A stretch of 64,000 nucleotides of DNA from Thelonectria olida (Eukaryota > Ascomycota > Sordariomycetes > Hypocreales > Nectriaceae): contig JAGPYM010000004.1 of the NCBI GenBank assembly GCA_020736575.1, positions 1,860,001 through 1,924,000 of the forward strand. The letters are read 5' to 3'. Numbering within the stretch: position 1 is the stretch's first letter; every line of letters starts with the position of its first letter. The position numbers were made by a program, and so were the translations under genes. Under the pieces are notes generated by a model. The model had not been told where the DNA came from. It was given only the letters and a program-made list of their open reading frames with translations, and did no database searches. Below, piece by piece: positions 47,401-59,572 of this stretch.

Positions 47401-50400
47401 CACTTTCTGCTGCAGCTGACCGCCAAGTGCAAACTGTCAGGTACGAGGCAGACGCCTGATTAAGCATAAAACCGTTCCCAAGGCGGCATCGTTGAGTTTG
47501 CTCGTCCTCGTATTCAGAACAAGCTCCCTTCGCGCCGACGCCTTGATTCCTACGTCTCATGTGGACGGGAAGCATCGTTGTGCCTGAACGACGAGGCACC
47601 GTCTTCAGCTGCGCCTTTCGATTGCGTCTACGCTCGTACTTGGACCCTCAATGGATCTCACTTCCCGGGTGGTGCCGTCGACGATCACAGCCCCGGCTAA
47701 TAGTTCCAAGGTTGCTAACCTGCTATACGGATACCGTCACGACCGTTCGTCCCGTCTCGCCATCCAACCTCGCATCGCCGAGATTGGCCAGGTGCGCAGC
47801 AAAACAGCACATCTATGATGAACCAACGAGTTCTTTGCGACACGAGACCTCCAACTCATCGCCAGAGCTTACCGGCTCCCACCATTTCCCAGCTGGTTGG
47901 AGGGCCACGGGGCCATGACTATTCGCGCCTGGCGACTATCAGTGGACATGCTCGTCACCGATTTCTCGCCCCTTTCAGCCACACATGTTCGAAGGCCAGG
48001 TGCCTCATGATACCCTTCCGTCTCTCCCGTCATTCTGCCTGCGTCGAACTGTGGTGCACCGCGCCGAACTAAAAACGAGTCGCCGTCTTTTTGCCCTCCG
48101 TCCATCCACGGCGCTTCTGGAACCAAACCACCAAGACGTTTGTATCACCACTAGGGAATCTCCGATCAACGTTTCTGACGCATTCTTTCTTTTTCTATTC
48201 GCCTCGCTTGGAGAACTAATGCATCGCTCGGCCCCCTCCAGCGGCGCCGACAGAGTCAAAATAGACGAACGAACTGACGGTTTGCTTTTGCCTTGATTCA
48301 GGTTCTGTCGTCAGACATGATTCAACCTCTGGCCAACGTCTTGCACCAATCCCCGTCCAGCCTCCCCACCTCCGGCTCTTCTGCCCGACTGAGCTGCGAC
48401 TCCAGAAATCTTGTCCAGAGAATTGTGAATGGCGGCGTATCTGCTTCCGGTCCTCAAAAGCAAACAACCAGAGCTACGACAGACAGCAGCACCAAACGCC
48501 AGCGGCGCCAGGCGCAGCAATCACACGAAGTATACAAGGGCAGAGGCCGCGAGCAGGGCAGTGGAGCTCGCGAACCTGCTGTACCTATTTCTAGGCTCCC
48601 TAGAGGACAGCGGAGGACGTGTATCCATACCTCGAAGCCATCAGCCTATCCCCATGGCAGGTACCGGTACCTTGTCCCTCGCATTAAGCCCATCGCATCT
48701 TGCGCCCGTCCCCTGCTTGACGCTTCGTATCGCTGTCTTTCAGGCAAGGTACCTGGAGACCCGCAAGTTGATTTTTCTGGGCCTCTTGGCCAACTCTGGG
48801 CAGGTTCTTCGTATTCCTTCAGCCTTCACCAGAACAAGCAGCTCTACGTTCTCTCCAGTTCGTCTTGCCTTCCTCAGTCCATAATCGGCAAATTCATTGG
48901 CTATTTTCGCTCAAAGGCTACTGAGCGAGAAAGAGTCGGTGTCGTGGCCAAATATCTCACCATATTGCGGGTTGTACGGACAGCTACACGACACCGCAGG
49001 TACCATCGCGGACCACCAGGCGACTAAGCCAGCCGGGGTATGTCATCCACACCTGGGGCGGTAAGGCTCTGAAGGAGGGGACCAGGCCGGCCAGCAACAA
49101 AGCCAGCAAAGCCATGTATAACGTGATACCAGGGGAGGAGGCTCAGTTTCATGCCAGCTTTCCCTCTGTTTCCTAGCAATGGCCAAAACGCTATTGAGTT
49201 CCGTGTCGTCATACGCTTGGACCCTCAAGTGTTATGCCGCCGAGTTCGTCCTGTCTCGTCAATGGCGATCCCAGGCAGGGTGTAGTTAATTCATGAAAAA
49301 GCAGGGCAGAACTGGCCGAGACGATCTGCCACCGACTGGTCGAGCAAGTATGGCAATCAGTGAGTCCTCTCCCTATGCAGGGGCAACCTTTGCAACCACT
49401 TTTGCGTTCTTTCCGGTCTCTCTCCCCGTGATGAGAAAGCAAAAAGTGGACTCACGGCGCCATATGCAGTCGCAAAATCGAGCTGTCCTGCATGGCCATG
49501 GCCAGGCCCGTAGCATGTAGTCGAAGTGGCTCGCCACCGGATGCCCACGGCCTCTTCCAAATATCTTCCCCAAAGCCGAGGCGCAGGAGGAAGAAAGCAT
49601 GGACGGCGAATCGGGGACAGGACGTTTAGACTTCGTCCATATAACGGTTCGCTAATGGAGTAGCTCTTCTCCCGCCGTTGTTCTGGCCCTGAATCGCGTG
49701 TGATTTATCGGCTCCGGCACGGGATGTTCCTCTGGATCTATCCAATGCCATCCGGCATCTTTTTCAACTCTCCTCCAATCAAGGTCCAAGCCGGTGTCGT
49801 TTTGTCGAGAGATGGCTTGAAGCCCCCGTCTCAAGATACAGCCCCGAAGAGAGACTTGAGACTGGCAATGCCCCTCTTTCTTTCAAAGTTCCTGGTTGAG
49901 CACCGGTCAACAATTGTCCCGAGTTTAGGGGCAGAGGGCACATCAGTTCCGCCATGGTTTCCTCGGTACTCCGTACTACTATTGATAGTATTCAATGCTC
50001 AATGGCTCCATGAAAGACAGGACAGCAAAATCCTTTGAAGGAACCCGCAGCCCAATGTCCATGCATGTCACCTTATGCAGGAGTCGAAAGCGTGGAGCGC
50101 CGAGCCCTCCATCCCCCCTGAAGCCAGCATCTCCTTGCATCCCAGAGTTGCTCTTGGTTGCGTCCGTCCTCGCTCATGGCTCCTTCGCCAAACTCGGGTA
50201 TCACCGCCAACGGTTTCCCTGCTTGCCCCCGGCTGTTGCTTTGTGCCGCTCCTGCAGTCAAGCGATTCGGTTTGAATGTATTTGCTGTCACCAGCCTGCC
50301 AAGCCAATTCCTTGTTCATACTGGATTTCCCCTTTTGCTTCTGCTTGCGCGTCCCACGTTGACTCTGTCCTAGGGTTTCAAGAAGCAATGCCGACCCTTT

Positions 50401-51878
50401 GTTTCATCATGGGTAGCTTTTTTTTAGGGCCTTTCATGGACCAATGGTCGGCAGCGTTTCAACACCCATGAATATTGGGCTAATGTTTAGACCAGCCAAG
50501 GTATCGTATCGCAAGTGCCGGAGTCGTGGATAATAGGTTTTGCTTTTGTGTCAAAATCGAGAGTCCCCGTCAACAAGCGAAAGCTCTGGCGACGGGAGCC
50601 AGCCGTCGGCCACCCTCCAGAAGATTCATGAATCCATCGGACTAGGTCGGGGGGACTGGTAAGCCGCCACGTGGACGAAAGTCCCTTGTTGCTGGAACTG
50701 GACCTCCCTTTTTAACGGCTTTGTTTGGGTTGTTACAGTTGTACCAACAAGTCTCATAGGATTCTCAAGAAGCTGCTGGTTTCCTGTAAGATTATTGCAC
50801 CCACTCCTGTGCAGACTCCAAGGCTGAGATCACGAGGAGCAGCAACTTATGCCGGGGGCTGCTGTATGGAGTACAGCAAGCAGACACGACATGCCCTTGC
50901 ATCTGCGAGAGAAGGATTCCCCAGCGTCGCCGACAGATCTTAGTGGGCCAAGAATGCTCAGTGGACACAAGCGGTGATGCACCAAGATTGAGTTCATTAA
51001 GATATCACCAATAGGACTGCCGCATCCCCTTCCCCAAGGAGATGAGCAATTCTATTCAATAACGGAGGCGCATACATTGATGAGAGTGGATGGCTGATTG
51101 ACCCGAGACAAGCTACCCGATTACCGAAGATTATGGAGTCATTCTCTGTCCTGGGCCGTCTTTCTTCCATCATTGCTTGGTCTCTTTCGCGGCGACCATA
51201 TATTAAATCCTGCCACCATAGTCAAACGACGTCTAGACATCAGGGGTTAGCAACGGGGTTGCAGAATGCAATGCTTGTTGTGGAGGGGTTGACGCCATGA
51301 AAGCGGCCTGCAAGCCGTGTTCGAAATAACAACAGAGATCCCTGAAGGCGTAGCATTGTACAGTACACGTGTATGTACGTCCTACAACAGCTCATCGCAG
51401 ATGTGCCACGCCCTGATAATCCTTCTTGCTGCGAACCAAATGGTAAACAACGGTTGCACCGCATGTTGTGATGGCACATGTAGTGTTGGCTCTGCATGGT
51501 GACATCTCGGTGATTGCTGGGTGTGAGGTGATGGGGATCGAGACAACCGTGAGTGTTATCTTCACAGAATACGGTTTTCGGTGCGTTCAAAATGAGCCAG
51601 GCAGACATGAAGAATGTAGTTAAGCCTCCAATTCCATAACAAATGCTTTCAAAACCATATTGTAGTCCAATTGTCCTCTTCTTTTGAGTCGACATCTAGC
51701 CGGGTCACGTGATCGCATTTTGGGAGTTGCGGGCAAGTTTCCACGGCAACACCGCTAAAGTGTTTACAGCCCACCAACTTTCACAAGCAAGTCGCGGCAC
51801 TCGACGCTCAAGTAAGCACCGCGCATTGCAACAGAGTATTCCGACAATTTGCAGCCAAACTACACAACTACCATCAAG
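44454..51878. other. 7.4-kb gene desert between two divergent genes
   Basis: No gene could be supported over 7.4 kb, the largest gap in the window. Open frames of 231 codons (45286-44591 minus), 244 codons (48293-49027 plus), 187 codons (46521-47084 plus) and 158 codons (49995-50471 plus) are present but lack domains, conserved motifs and good start contexts. A TTG/CTG-rich tract lies around 45580-45680 and G-rich runs at about 45035-45052. Long leaders, distal promoter elements or long non-coding RNA are possible; nothing in the sequence decides between them. Confidence 0.4.
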
Positions 51879-53326
51879 ATGTCGTACAATCCGAGAATGA
51901 GCATAATTCCGACCGCTCAGCAGTCTCGCTCGCGCAAAAAGGAAGAGGAGGCCGATGCATTTATGCGCCTGCCAGATCGCGAGATTGTAGGCTGCATCAC
52001 CGATATTGGCATCACATTTACCGTTGCCGACCTTCAGAAGCCCAATCCCGTCCATGTTCAGCAGATTTTTGAATGGTTCGCCGAGCTTTTGCTCAATGCA
52101 ACACGCGAGACGGTCGAGCCAGCGATGCACGCCGCGGCTGAAGATGTTTGTGGCGAATACTCCGATGTCATTCCTTCAGACACGCGCAACTTGATGGGCT
52201 TCTATGTGTCACTGCGCAGGTTGCTGTTTGAATGCGGTATCACCGACTTCGGCTTCAACGACTTATACAAACCGACATACGAACGCCTAGTCAAGATCTT
52301 CAGCTACCTCATCAACTTTGTGCGCTTTCGCGAGTCTCAGACAAGCGTCATCGATGAGCACTACAACAAGTCTGAGTCGACCAAATCGCGAATCGAGACG
52401 CTATATACCGAGAACCAAGAAAACGATGCACGATTGGATGAAATGCGGCACAACCGCAAGGCTATGGAAGTGCAAGTGCGAGAAAAGTCAATGCGGAACG
52501 AAGACCTAAAAAGAAGACTTCTCGAGCTGCGACGAAACCAGGAAAAGGTCGCTACACGGCTTGAGGAGGCAAAGCAACGGAAAAGCGATCTTACGAATCT
52601 CCTCGAGCAAAGGGCGCAGGAAAAGATTACTCTTAAGCAGGAGAGCACTAAGTTGCGACCATACGTGCTTCAGAGTCCCTCAGCCCTCCAAAACAACCTG
52701 ACTGAACTTCGAGAGATTTTGAACAATGACAAGGCTCATATCGATGCTCTAGACCGACGAGCGCGGGCTCTCCAAACTTCGACCGACTCGTTTTCTGTCG
52801 TGTCAACAGATGTTGCCTCGTGCATCAAGATCCTTGATGAGATTGCTGCCGAGTTATCCAAGGAGGAGGAGGAAATGGCCCGCAACGCAAAGCAACGAGA
52901 TGCCCTCTCGGAGCGCGGTAACAACGCACGCGAGGTAGAGCGAGCCGAGGCAATGCTGAAACGCCAACTGAGCAAGTGGACGGAACGAACGGAGAAGCTC
53001 CGCGAGCAAAGCAAAACCAAGGCCCAGGAGTCCAAGGAGAAGATGCGAGAGCTCCAGGCGGAACACAAGCGTCTCCAAGAAGAGCACACAGAGAAGGGCA
53101 AGGAGATGGAGGTTCGCCGTGTAAGGATCGAGCAAACCGAGAAGAAAGTCAGTCTATCATTCCCGAGCACTCAACTTTCTGCAGAGTATTCGCTAACTTG
53201 GAGTAGATGCTTGATCTCAAGGAGAACATTGAAAACGAGGTTCACACTGCGTATGACGAGTATCTAAAGATGGAGGCTCACATTAAACTGTACATGACAG
53301 AGATGGAGCAGGCCATTACGATTTGA
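51879..53326 (+). CDS. NUF2: NUF2, kinetochore Ndc80 complex subunit
   Basis: Two exons (51879-53147 and 53207-53326) give 462 residues. The N-terminal 150 residues form a calponin-homology-like domain: [30 protein letters not shown], then EWFAELLLN and the block [41 protein letters not shown]. Long heptad coiled coil follows to the end, rich in Glu, Lys, Arg and Gln. This is the layout of Nuf2, which pairs with Ndc80 to bind microtubules and with Spc24/Spc25 toward the centromere. The start follows the phase of the domain; an upstream in-frame ATG at 51849 is less likely. The intron uses a GTCAGT donor and separates a final 40-residue exon. Convergent with the orphan 238-residue gene. Confidence 0.93.
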
Positions 53327-53592
53327 TTTGACAAGAAATAGCTTTTTGGTTTTATTGACTTGGTCCTCTGTCTGAAATTGGGTGGGGGGGCTTTTGGGAT
53401 TAAGATACCACATATGAGTTTCGGCGTTGAGGGCTCTTGGAATGAAGTTGTAGGAATGGTTCCCTCGGCGAATTTCTGCATAGAATGAATAATAACGATA
53501 TGATGATTGGTACTCATGAGGTAAAGACGTCTCGTTTCTGCGGAATCATGCAGATGGAATTATGGTGTGGCGCTCAGCAACTGTTCGGCTTC

Positions 53593-54309
53593 CTATGGAA
53601 TCTCCCACTCCCGGGTCTCGAATTTAAACCAACGACTTAGAACTTGTCGAATATTCACAGTCCGCCCGCTCCAAGATCCATCATCCTTTCTTGCTGTTCC
53701 ATTCAGAAGCGGAATGATCTCATTGCTTAAACGTTGCAGGTCTTCGTGTCCGCCCACGCCTCGGGGCTCTATGATGACGGGGCGAAACTCGTTTCGAACA
53801 GCACAGTCAACCAATGCGGCGGCTGAGTTTCCAATCCCCTGGGCGGACCATTCGCTTGCGTCTCGGTGAAGAGACAGCAGCCCATATACAAGCAAAAGTG
53901 GGAGCTTGCCAGGCGGTGGTGTGTGATTGGGCGGTGGAGGGATGCGAGAGTCGTTTGCGGAAAAGACGGAGAGGTAGGAGCGGAGGTGAGTGACGGTTGG
54001 TGCGAAGATGATGCGTATGTGGCGAGATATGGCGACTTGGTGAAGGGAGGCTTTGAGAAGGGGGTGAGTGGGAGTATCGGTGTCGTTAGTATCTTCTGGC
54101 GGTTGATCGTGGTTGAGAGACAGTTGATGAAGGAGTTGTTCAACAACGGCGGCGAGGAACTCCTGCTTTGAACCGCCGATTATCAGGGTTGTGGGGTATC
54201 TATGAGAAGATATTATATATGAGAGAAGTTCGGAGGAAGTCGCTGGGGAGAGGACGACAGGGTGAGATATCATGTTGCTTGGTTGGAGGAGGAGAGTTGA
54301 GTGAGACAT
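53593..54309 (-). CDS. Uncharacterised 238-residue protein
   Basis: Intronless frame starting 374 bp from the AP-3 beta start in a head-to-head arrangement. The sequence alternates hydrophobic strands and helices: PTTLIIGGSKQEFLAAVVEQ near residue 38, RHIRIIFAPTVTHLRSYLSVF near 100, KLPLLLVYGLLSLHRDASEW near 137 and RTVNIRQVLSRWFKFE near the C terminus. This layout recalls a small RecA-type fold whose Walker A loop has been lost, as in some Rad51-paralogue or SWSAP1-like proteins that take part in recombination. That link is a weak inference from pattern only. An alternative start at Met13 is possible. The convergent NUF2 stop is 266 bp away. Conservation in relatives would confirm that it is a gene. 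Confidence 0.6.
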   Translation of the reverse strand: MSHSTLLLQPSNMISHPVVLSPATSSELLSYIISSHRYPTTLIIGGSKQEFLAAVVEQLLHQLSLNHDQPPEDTNDTDTPTHPLLKASLHQVAISRHIRIIFAPTVTHLRSYLSVFSANDSRIPPPPNHTPPPGKLPLLLVYGLLSLHRDASEWSAQGIGNSAAALVDCAVRNEFRPVIIEPRGVGGHEDLQRLSNEIIPLLNGTARKDDGSWSGRTVNIRQVLSRWFKFETREWEIP

Positions 54310-54683
54310 CGGTTGCGAAAGTGGATTTCTTGAGTCTGCATAAAAGTCAAGGCCTGAACCATTTGAGAGTGATGTTAATCTTGGAGAACTTCTACCCCTT
54401 AGCTCACTTTCCTGGAATATATTTGCATCTTGTCATTGCAGGCCTTGACGAGGCGAGCTTAAATACTCTGCCGTCGCGCTGTGAAGTCCTCCTTCGTAGT
54501 TCAGGGTACCTACCTCCCCCACCAAGCTTAGTGTCACGCCCCTCTACCGCCATCGCACTAGGCCACAACGTCATTCCAAACCATTCGGCCAAATCCTCGC
54601 ACTTCGTCGCATCCCTAAGCTCCCGCCAACTTCACTCCCTTCAACACCAGTCGCTTCGTCTGCCTGCGGGCTCAACCGTCGCC
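54310..54683. promoter_or_regulatory. Compact bidirectional promoter
   Basis: Only 374 bases separate the starts of the orphan gene and AP-3 beta, so both must share this promoter. The last 150 bases before AP-3 beta are rich in C and T. No specific regulator site was identified. Confidence 0.5.
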
Positions 54684-57131
54684 ATGGAGTCAATAGCGAG
54701 GATCTCCAGCCTCATGGAGACTGGTGCGTCGCCTTGCCCCGGTCCGCCTCTCCATCCAACTAACCCGTGTCGCCAGCCAGGGAGCTCACCCTAGATGCTG
54801 CACAAGCAACCCGAGGAGCGCGGACGAGTGGCCGGCCGCTGGACCGCTCACAAATGAGGAAGTTGCTTGATAGTCGGAACGATCGCGAGGTGCTCGATGG
54901 CTTGCGACGTGTCCTTGCTGTACGTTAATGTTGACCGTCTCTTACGTGCATGTTTCCTTGCTAACAACGCCGCCTTCGCTTCGCAGATGATGTACCGAAA
55001 CCACAAGACCTTACCCTTCTTCTCCAACGTCGTCAAGAATGTCGCCTCTCCGAATATCGAGATCAAGAAACTGGTCTATATCTACCTTATCCACCATGCC
55101 GAACAGGAGCCCGACCTCGCCCTCCTTTCCATCAACACTATCCAGAAATCCCTATCCGATACGAATCCTCAGGTCCGAGCCCTCGCCCTCAAGACCATGT
55201 CTGGCATCCGTGTGCCTGTCATTAGCCAGATTGTTTCGCTGGCTATCAAGAAGGGTGTGGCAGACATGAGCCCCTACGTGCGCAAGGCCGCTGCCCTAGC
55301 GATTCCCAAATGCTACCGGCTCGACCCAAGCCAGGCTCCGCAACTGATCGAATACCTCGCGACCCTTCTTGACGACAAGCAATACTATGTGGCAGGCGCG
55401 GCGGTTTCGGCGCTGCTGGAGATCTGCCCCGATCGGATAGATCTTGTTCACAAGCACTACCGGACTTTGATTAAGCAAGTGGTGGATATGGACGAGTGGT
55501 CTCAACTGGCGACCTTGAGGCTGATGACATATTACGCACGAAAGTGTTTCCCTCAAAGGTCGCAGCCTTCAGAAGACAAGACGACCGCCCAGCCTCAGAG
55601 CGCCTCTGTCGATGACTTTTACGGAGAATCGACAAACGCCGACACGGGGAGAAGTGTGACGACTGGGTTGGACCCTGACTTGTCCCTACTGCTCAACGGC
55701 ATCAGGCCTCTTCTTCAAAGCCGCAATTCTGGTGTTGTAGTTGCTGTTACTCGCTGCTACATCGACCTCGGAACGCCCGAATATGTCAAACAGTCTATCG
55801 GTCCCCTGGTTGCGCTCCTTCGAGGGGCACAAGACATCCAACAGATTGCTCTCTTCAACATCGTGTCGGTTTGTCTTCTTCGGCCAACAGACTTTGTCAA
55901 ATATGCGAGCCACTTCCTTGTCCGAGCCACCGATCCCCAGCCTGTATGGGAGCTCAAGCTGGAAATTCTGACCATCATTTTCCCCCATAGCCCCGTTCAC
56001 ATCAAGAGTCTAATCTTGAAGGAGCTGGAGCACTTCTCACAAGGGACCAACAAGGCCTTGGTGCGTGAGGCAGTCCGTGCTATTGGCCGCTGTGCACAAT
56101 CCGATGCCAAAACGGCGCCTCGGTGCTTAAGGCTTCTATTGAATCAAATTACCAGCTTAGACGGGACTCTGGCCGCCGAGTCCCTTACAGTGATTCGTCA
56201 TCTAATTCAACAAGATGCTTATGGACATACCGGAACGGTGGTACGACTAGCAAAGAACCTAGACTCGGCAACAGATCCTCAAGCTCGTGCAACCATCATT
56301 TGGTTGGTGGGTGAGTTTTCGGGTATCAACGGGGAAGACAACATTGCACCAGACGTCCTGCGAATCCTCTGCAAAGACTTCCCGAACGAGTCTCCAGTAG
56401 CCAAGCAGCAAATCTTGCTTCTTGCTGCCAAAGTGTATCTGCACCACGTCAACCGCAAGAGCGAGGCAGAGAAGGAGAGGGACGCAGACGTGGACGCTAC
56501 AGTAGAGTCAGACACGCACCCCATTGTGCGGCTATGGGAATATGTTCTTTTGCTTGTGAGATATGATACATCCTTTGATCTACGAGATCGAGCAAGGATG
56601 TACCGCGCTCTTCTGGCTGTGCCTCAATTGGCGACCCTGATGCTTCTTGCCGAAAAGCCAGCTCCGCAAGCTCCAAGCCCTTCCGAGTCTCGAAAGGGTT
56701 TCATCTTGGGATCTTCAACGCTGGTGCTCGCAGGTGGCGGAGGTATCCACGGCATTCAGGGGTACGAGCCACTGCCCGGCTGGGTCAAGGAAGGGAACGA
56801 ACCGGATCCTCGACTCCGCGAGCCGGAGGGAAGTACGGTTTCTCGATACGAGGTCGAGAAGAGCTCTCTGCCAGCCAGTCAAAGACTCGATGAGGCGGCG
56901 CAATCTGCTCCCCCAAGCAAGACCAACGGAACTGGCAGGGCCACGGGGGCCAAAACTTTAGATGACTGGCTAGCGGAGGAGGCCGAAGAGAGTGAAGAGA
57001 GCGAGGAGAGCGAGGAGGAGACGAGCGACGAGGAAGAAGATGACGACGATGATGAAGAGGAAGATGAGGATGAGGAGGAAGAAACGGACAGCGACAATGA
57101 TGGGGAGACGGATAGACTGGTCAAGGATTAA
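54684..57131 (+). CDS. APL6: AP-3 adaptor complex beta subunit
   Basis: Three exons (54684-54723, 54777-54919, 54987-57131) give 775 residues. The N-terminal trunk is an adaptin helical solenoid: RSQMRKLLDSRNDREVLDGLRRVLAMMYR crosses the second intron, then FFSNVVKNVASPNIEIKKLVYIYLIHHAEQEPDLALLSINTIQ, VRALALKTMSGIRVP and SPYVRKAAALAIPKCYRLDP. These are hallmarks of beta-adaptins, and the AQQ-to-variant pattern plus SPxxDYY-type absence fits AP-3 beta. The C terminus is an extreme acidic Ser/Glu/Asp hinge (from about residue 735), typical of AP-3 beta, with no appendage domain, as in other fungal Apl6 proteins. AP-3 carries cargo from the Golgi or endosomes directly to the vacuole. Exon 1 is only 40 nt. 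Confidence 0.92.
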
Positions 57132-57354
57132 CGGCAATACATAGCATATTCACGCGAGATGGTTAGCAAAGAAGCATCAGATGCAGGCATAAAGGTCATT
57201 CGATACGATCGCTGACACGGTTTCTGCGAAATAAAATATCATAAGGTGTGGTATTCCACATAAATTCCATACGCTCTCGTCTTGTCCTTCCCTTCGCTGG
57301 GTATATCTTGCCGTCTCTTTTCTCCAATAAATGCTCGTAATGGCGTACCATTCT

Positions 57355-58488
57355 CTACACGCTCTCAGCCCTGACGCCCTCGTTTGATGACTCTCCAGAT
57401 TTTTCCTTTTCCGATTCGCTCACGACAGTGCCATGGCTTCCACCTGATGCCATTTGCGGGAAGAGAAGGCCAGGATGTAGAATGGTGAGCAATGCAGAGG
57501 TGATGAGGACCAGTGTGCTGTCGAGGACGAGGAAACTCGGCTCGTCTTGCATGATGTGGTTGCCCCAACCGCCAGCCATCTCGGCAATTCTATAACAACG
57601 CCCAAGGTTAGTTTTTGTTTTAGAGCACGAAGGGGGTAAGTTTGGGAAGACGAGCCGGTAGATGCAACGGCATGAAATGTTAACATATGCGATCGCGACG
57701 GAGATGAGGAAGATGCGGAACTTGCGATCGTTCCAAACCGCCAACCGCGCAGGCTCGGGCTCGGAACTGTGCATGTACTTGTTCACACGAACGTAGTAGT
57801 CGGCGCCCATGACGCCAAAGAGCAGCAGCACGACGACCTGGAGGGCGACGCCAGCAACAATTAGTCTGTTGCCGTTCTCGGCAGCCTTGGGGTCGTCGCG
57901 GGGCGCGGCTGCTGCGACGCCGCCGCCGATGGCCTGGATGATCAGGCAGGTCAGGTCGGCGGGGAGGAAGACGCGCGGGTAGAAGCGCGGGGCGATGCGC
58001 GAGAGCGAAGGGTTGAGGGCCAGGGCGATATGCTTGAGCGTCAGGTAGATGGCGGCGCAGATGAAGGTGGGCGCGATGATGATGCAGCAGATTTGCAGCT
58101 GGAAGCCGCTTTTGGACCAGACGTTGTCGTGCATGATGCCGCGGCCGACGTAGCCTAGTTTTGTCAAGCTGTATTAGAACGGCGTCTCTCATCTCGTGGT
58201 ATATGGTGTTGGGATAAAAGTCAGGGGTCAAGGGGAGGGGATGTTCATACCTATACACTCAAGAAACACGCCCACAGTAACGGCGGCGCAGTACGTCCAT
58301 GTGCGTTTCCAGATTCCCAGGCCCAAGGAGGCAATGATGAGAAGGCCAAAAGCGATGGCGAAGAAGATGCTAGAGCCCAGATTCGGGACGTAGCCGAGGA
58401 CGGTGGCCTCGACGGGACAGTCGGGCGAGACTTCGCTGCAGTCATCGTAGCTCTTGCCTGCCCGGGCTAGGAGGAGGAGGTACGACAT
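57355..58488 (-). CDS. RTA1-family seven-helix membrane protein
   Basis: Exon 1 is 58488-58251 and exon 2 begins at 58154; read through to 57355 this gives 345 residues. Family features are GYVPNLGSSIFFAIAFGLL at the first helix, FLECIGYVGR across the intron, IIIAPTFICAAIYLTL, PADLTCLIIQAIGGG and EMAGGWGNHIMQDE near the end. Fungal RTA1/RSB1/RTM1 proteins are plasma-membrane or ER proteins linked to lipid asymmetry and resistance to toxic compounds; transport activity is not proven. Between CIYR and IAEMAGG the frame contains 66 extra bases without a stop. Removing them as an intron restores a typical family sequence, but the donor would be GC (GCTCGT) with acceptor TTATAG. The product is then 323 residues. 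Which form is made is uncertain. Convergent with AP-3 beta. Confidence 0.85.
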
Positions 58489-59572
58489 GATGACGAGGAG
58501 CTCTATTGCTTTTCGAAAGGTCGATGTTGATCAAGTGTTTGGCGAGAGTCGAGTTGGTCGAAGTGTGATGGTGAGACGTTTATATCTTCATGTATCGGGT
58601 GAGCGGCAAGAACAACAACGTGCTGACGGCAGCTTCGATATGCAGCTCTCTGCCCCCCCTATAGTATCCGTATGGTGTTGTGGTTAGAAAGCTTTGTCCA
58701 AGACGTTGAAGCAGGCGCCTTGTCGGATCGAACGGGTTTCGTGGGCAGCCAGTCTCAACTACAAGCTTTCGTTCTCCTACTCGAGTTCGCCTTGGCAAAC
58801 CCTTGGGTTATATAAAAGAAGAAGTAGAAACAGACGATAACGAAAAGGAAGAAGGATCATGAAAATGTTACCTGTAAGATCTAACTAATTCCTTTGCAAC
58901 GTCAGACAAGCACACACACACACACACATTCACCTAGGGACCGGGATTCGGACCGTTTGTTTGCTCACTTTGGCCAAGCCAAGACCTTGGAGTGGCCCAT
59001 CGAAATGGAAGCGAAGCTGATCTGCGTCGCAGTCTGACAAGGATGCCATCTCTGCTGCACTCTGAAGCTACTCTAAACGAGGGAGCGAGCCAATGCCGTC
59101 TGCCCGTTTGATTCTGCTAGACGCTTTATGGAAGGGTTCCCTTGACACCTCGCTTCGGGCACCGGGACAAACGTTGTTGAACCACGGTGCGGTAACGACG
59201 TTGCGCTCAACCCCGACGACCCAAATCACCGGGTTTTGGCCATCTCGGGCTCGGATGCACGAGTTGCCGGGGAAAGGGTCATGGATTTCTTCGAAAGATG
59301 GCCCATGATTGGTTCTGACATCATGACTTGATGTCCGCATTTTTCATCGTCAGTGGTCCGAACGAACGGAGCTCAATTAAATGCCCGGATCGGCTTCGGG
59401 CCATGTGGCTTGAATGGCGGCCGAACCCTGGGCAACGCCACAGACGATCCGCGGGGACTAACTGCGAAGAGGGATTCGGAGAGATTCAGGGCCGTTTAAT
59501 GGTAAAACGCTGAGGACGAAACGACCCCAAGACGTGCAGCCAAATGTATTCTTCGACTGCGGTATTCCCTAG
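58489..59572. other. 1.1-kb region upstream of the RTA1-like gene
   Basis: Holds the RTA1-like gene promoter and the 3' region of HIBADH. A (CA)9 dinucleotide repeat lies at 58911-58928. A 71- to 90-codon frame pair around 59068-59340 has no domain. No other feature seen. Confidence 0.45.
58911..58928. repeat. (CA)9 microsatellite
   Basis: Nine perfect CA dinucleotides in the intergenic region. Likely polymorphic; no function implied. Confidence 0.9.

Noticed and set aside
48293..49027. 244-codon plus-strand frame in the gene desert
   Set aside because: No recognisable motif and no upstream promoter-like tract; begins at a non-ATG codon in the listed frame and looks like a chance frame.
49995..50471. 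158-codon Cys-containing plus-strand frame
   Set aside because: Cysteines are irregular, there is no signal peptide at the start, and no splice pattern supports it.
58911..58928. CA repeat as a possible CRISPR or satellite array
   Set aside because: A simple dinucleotide microsatellite; no spaced repeats occur anywhere in the window and the organism is a eukaryote.
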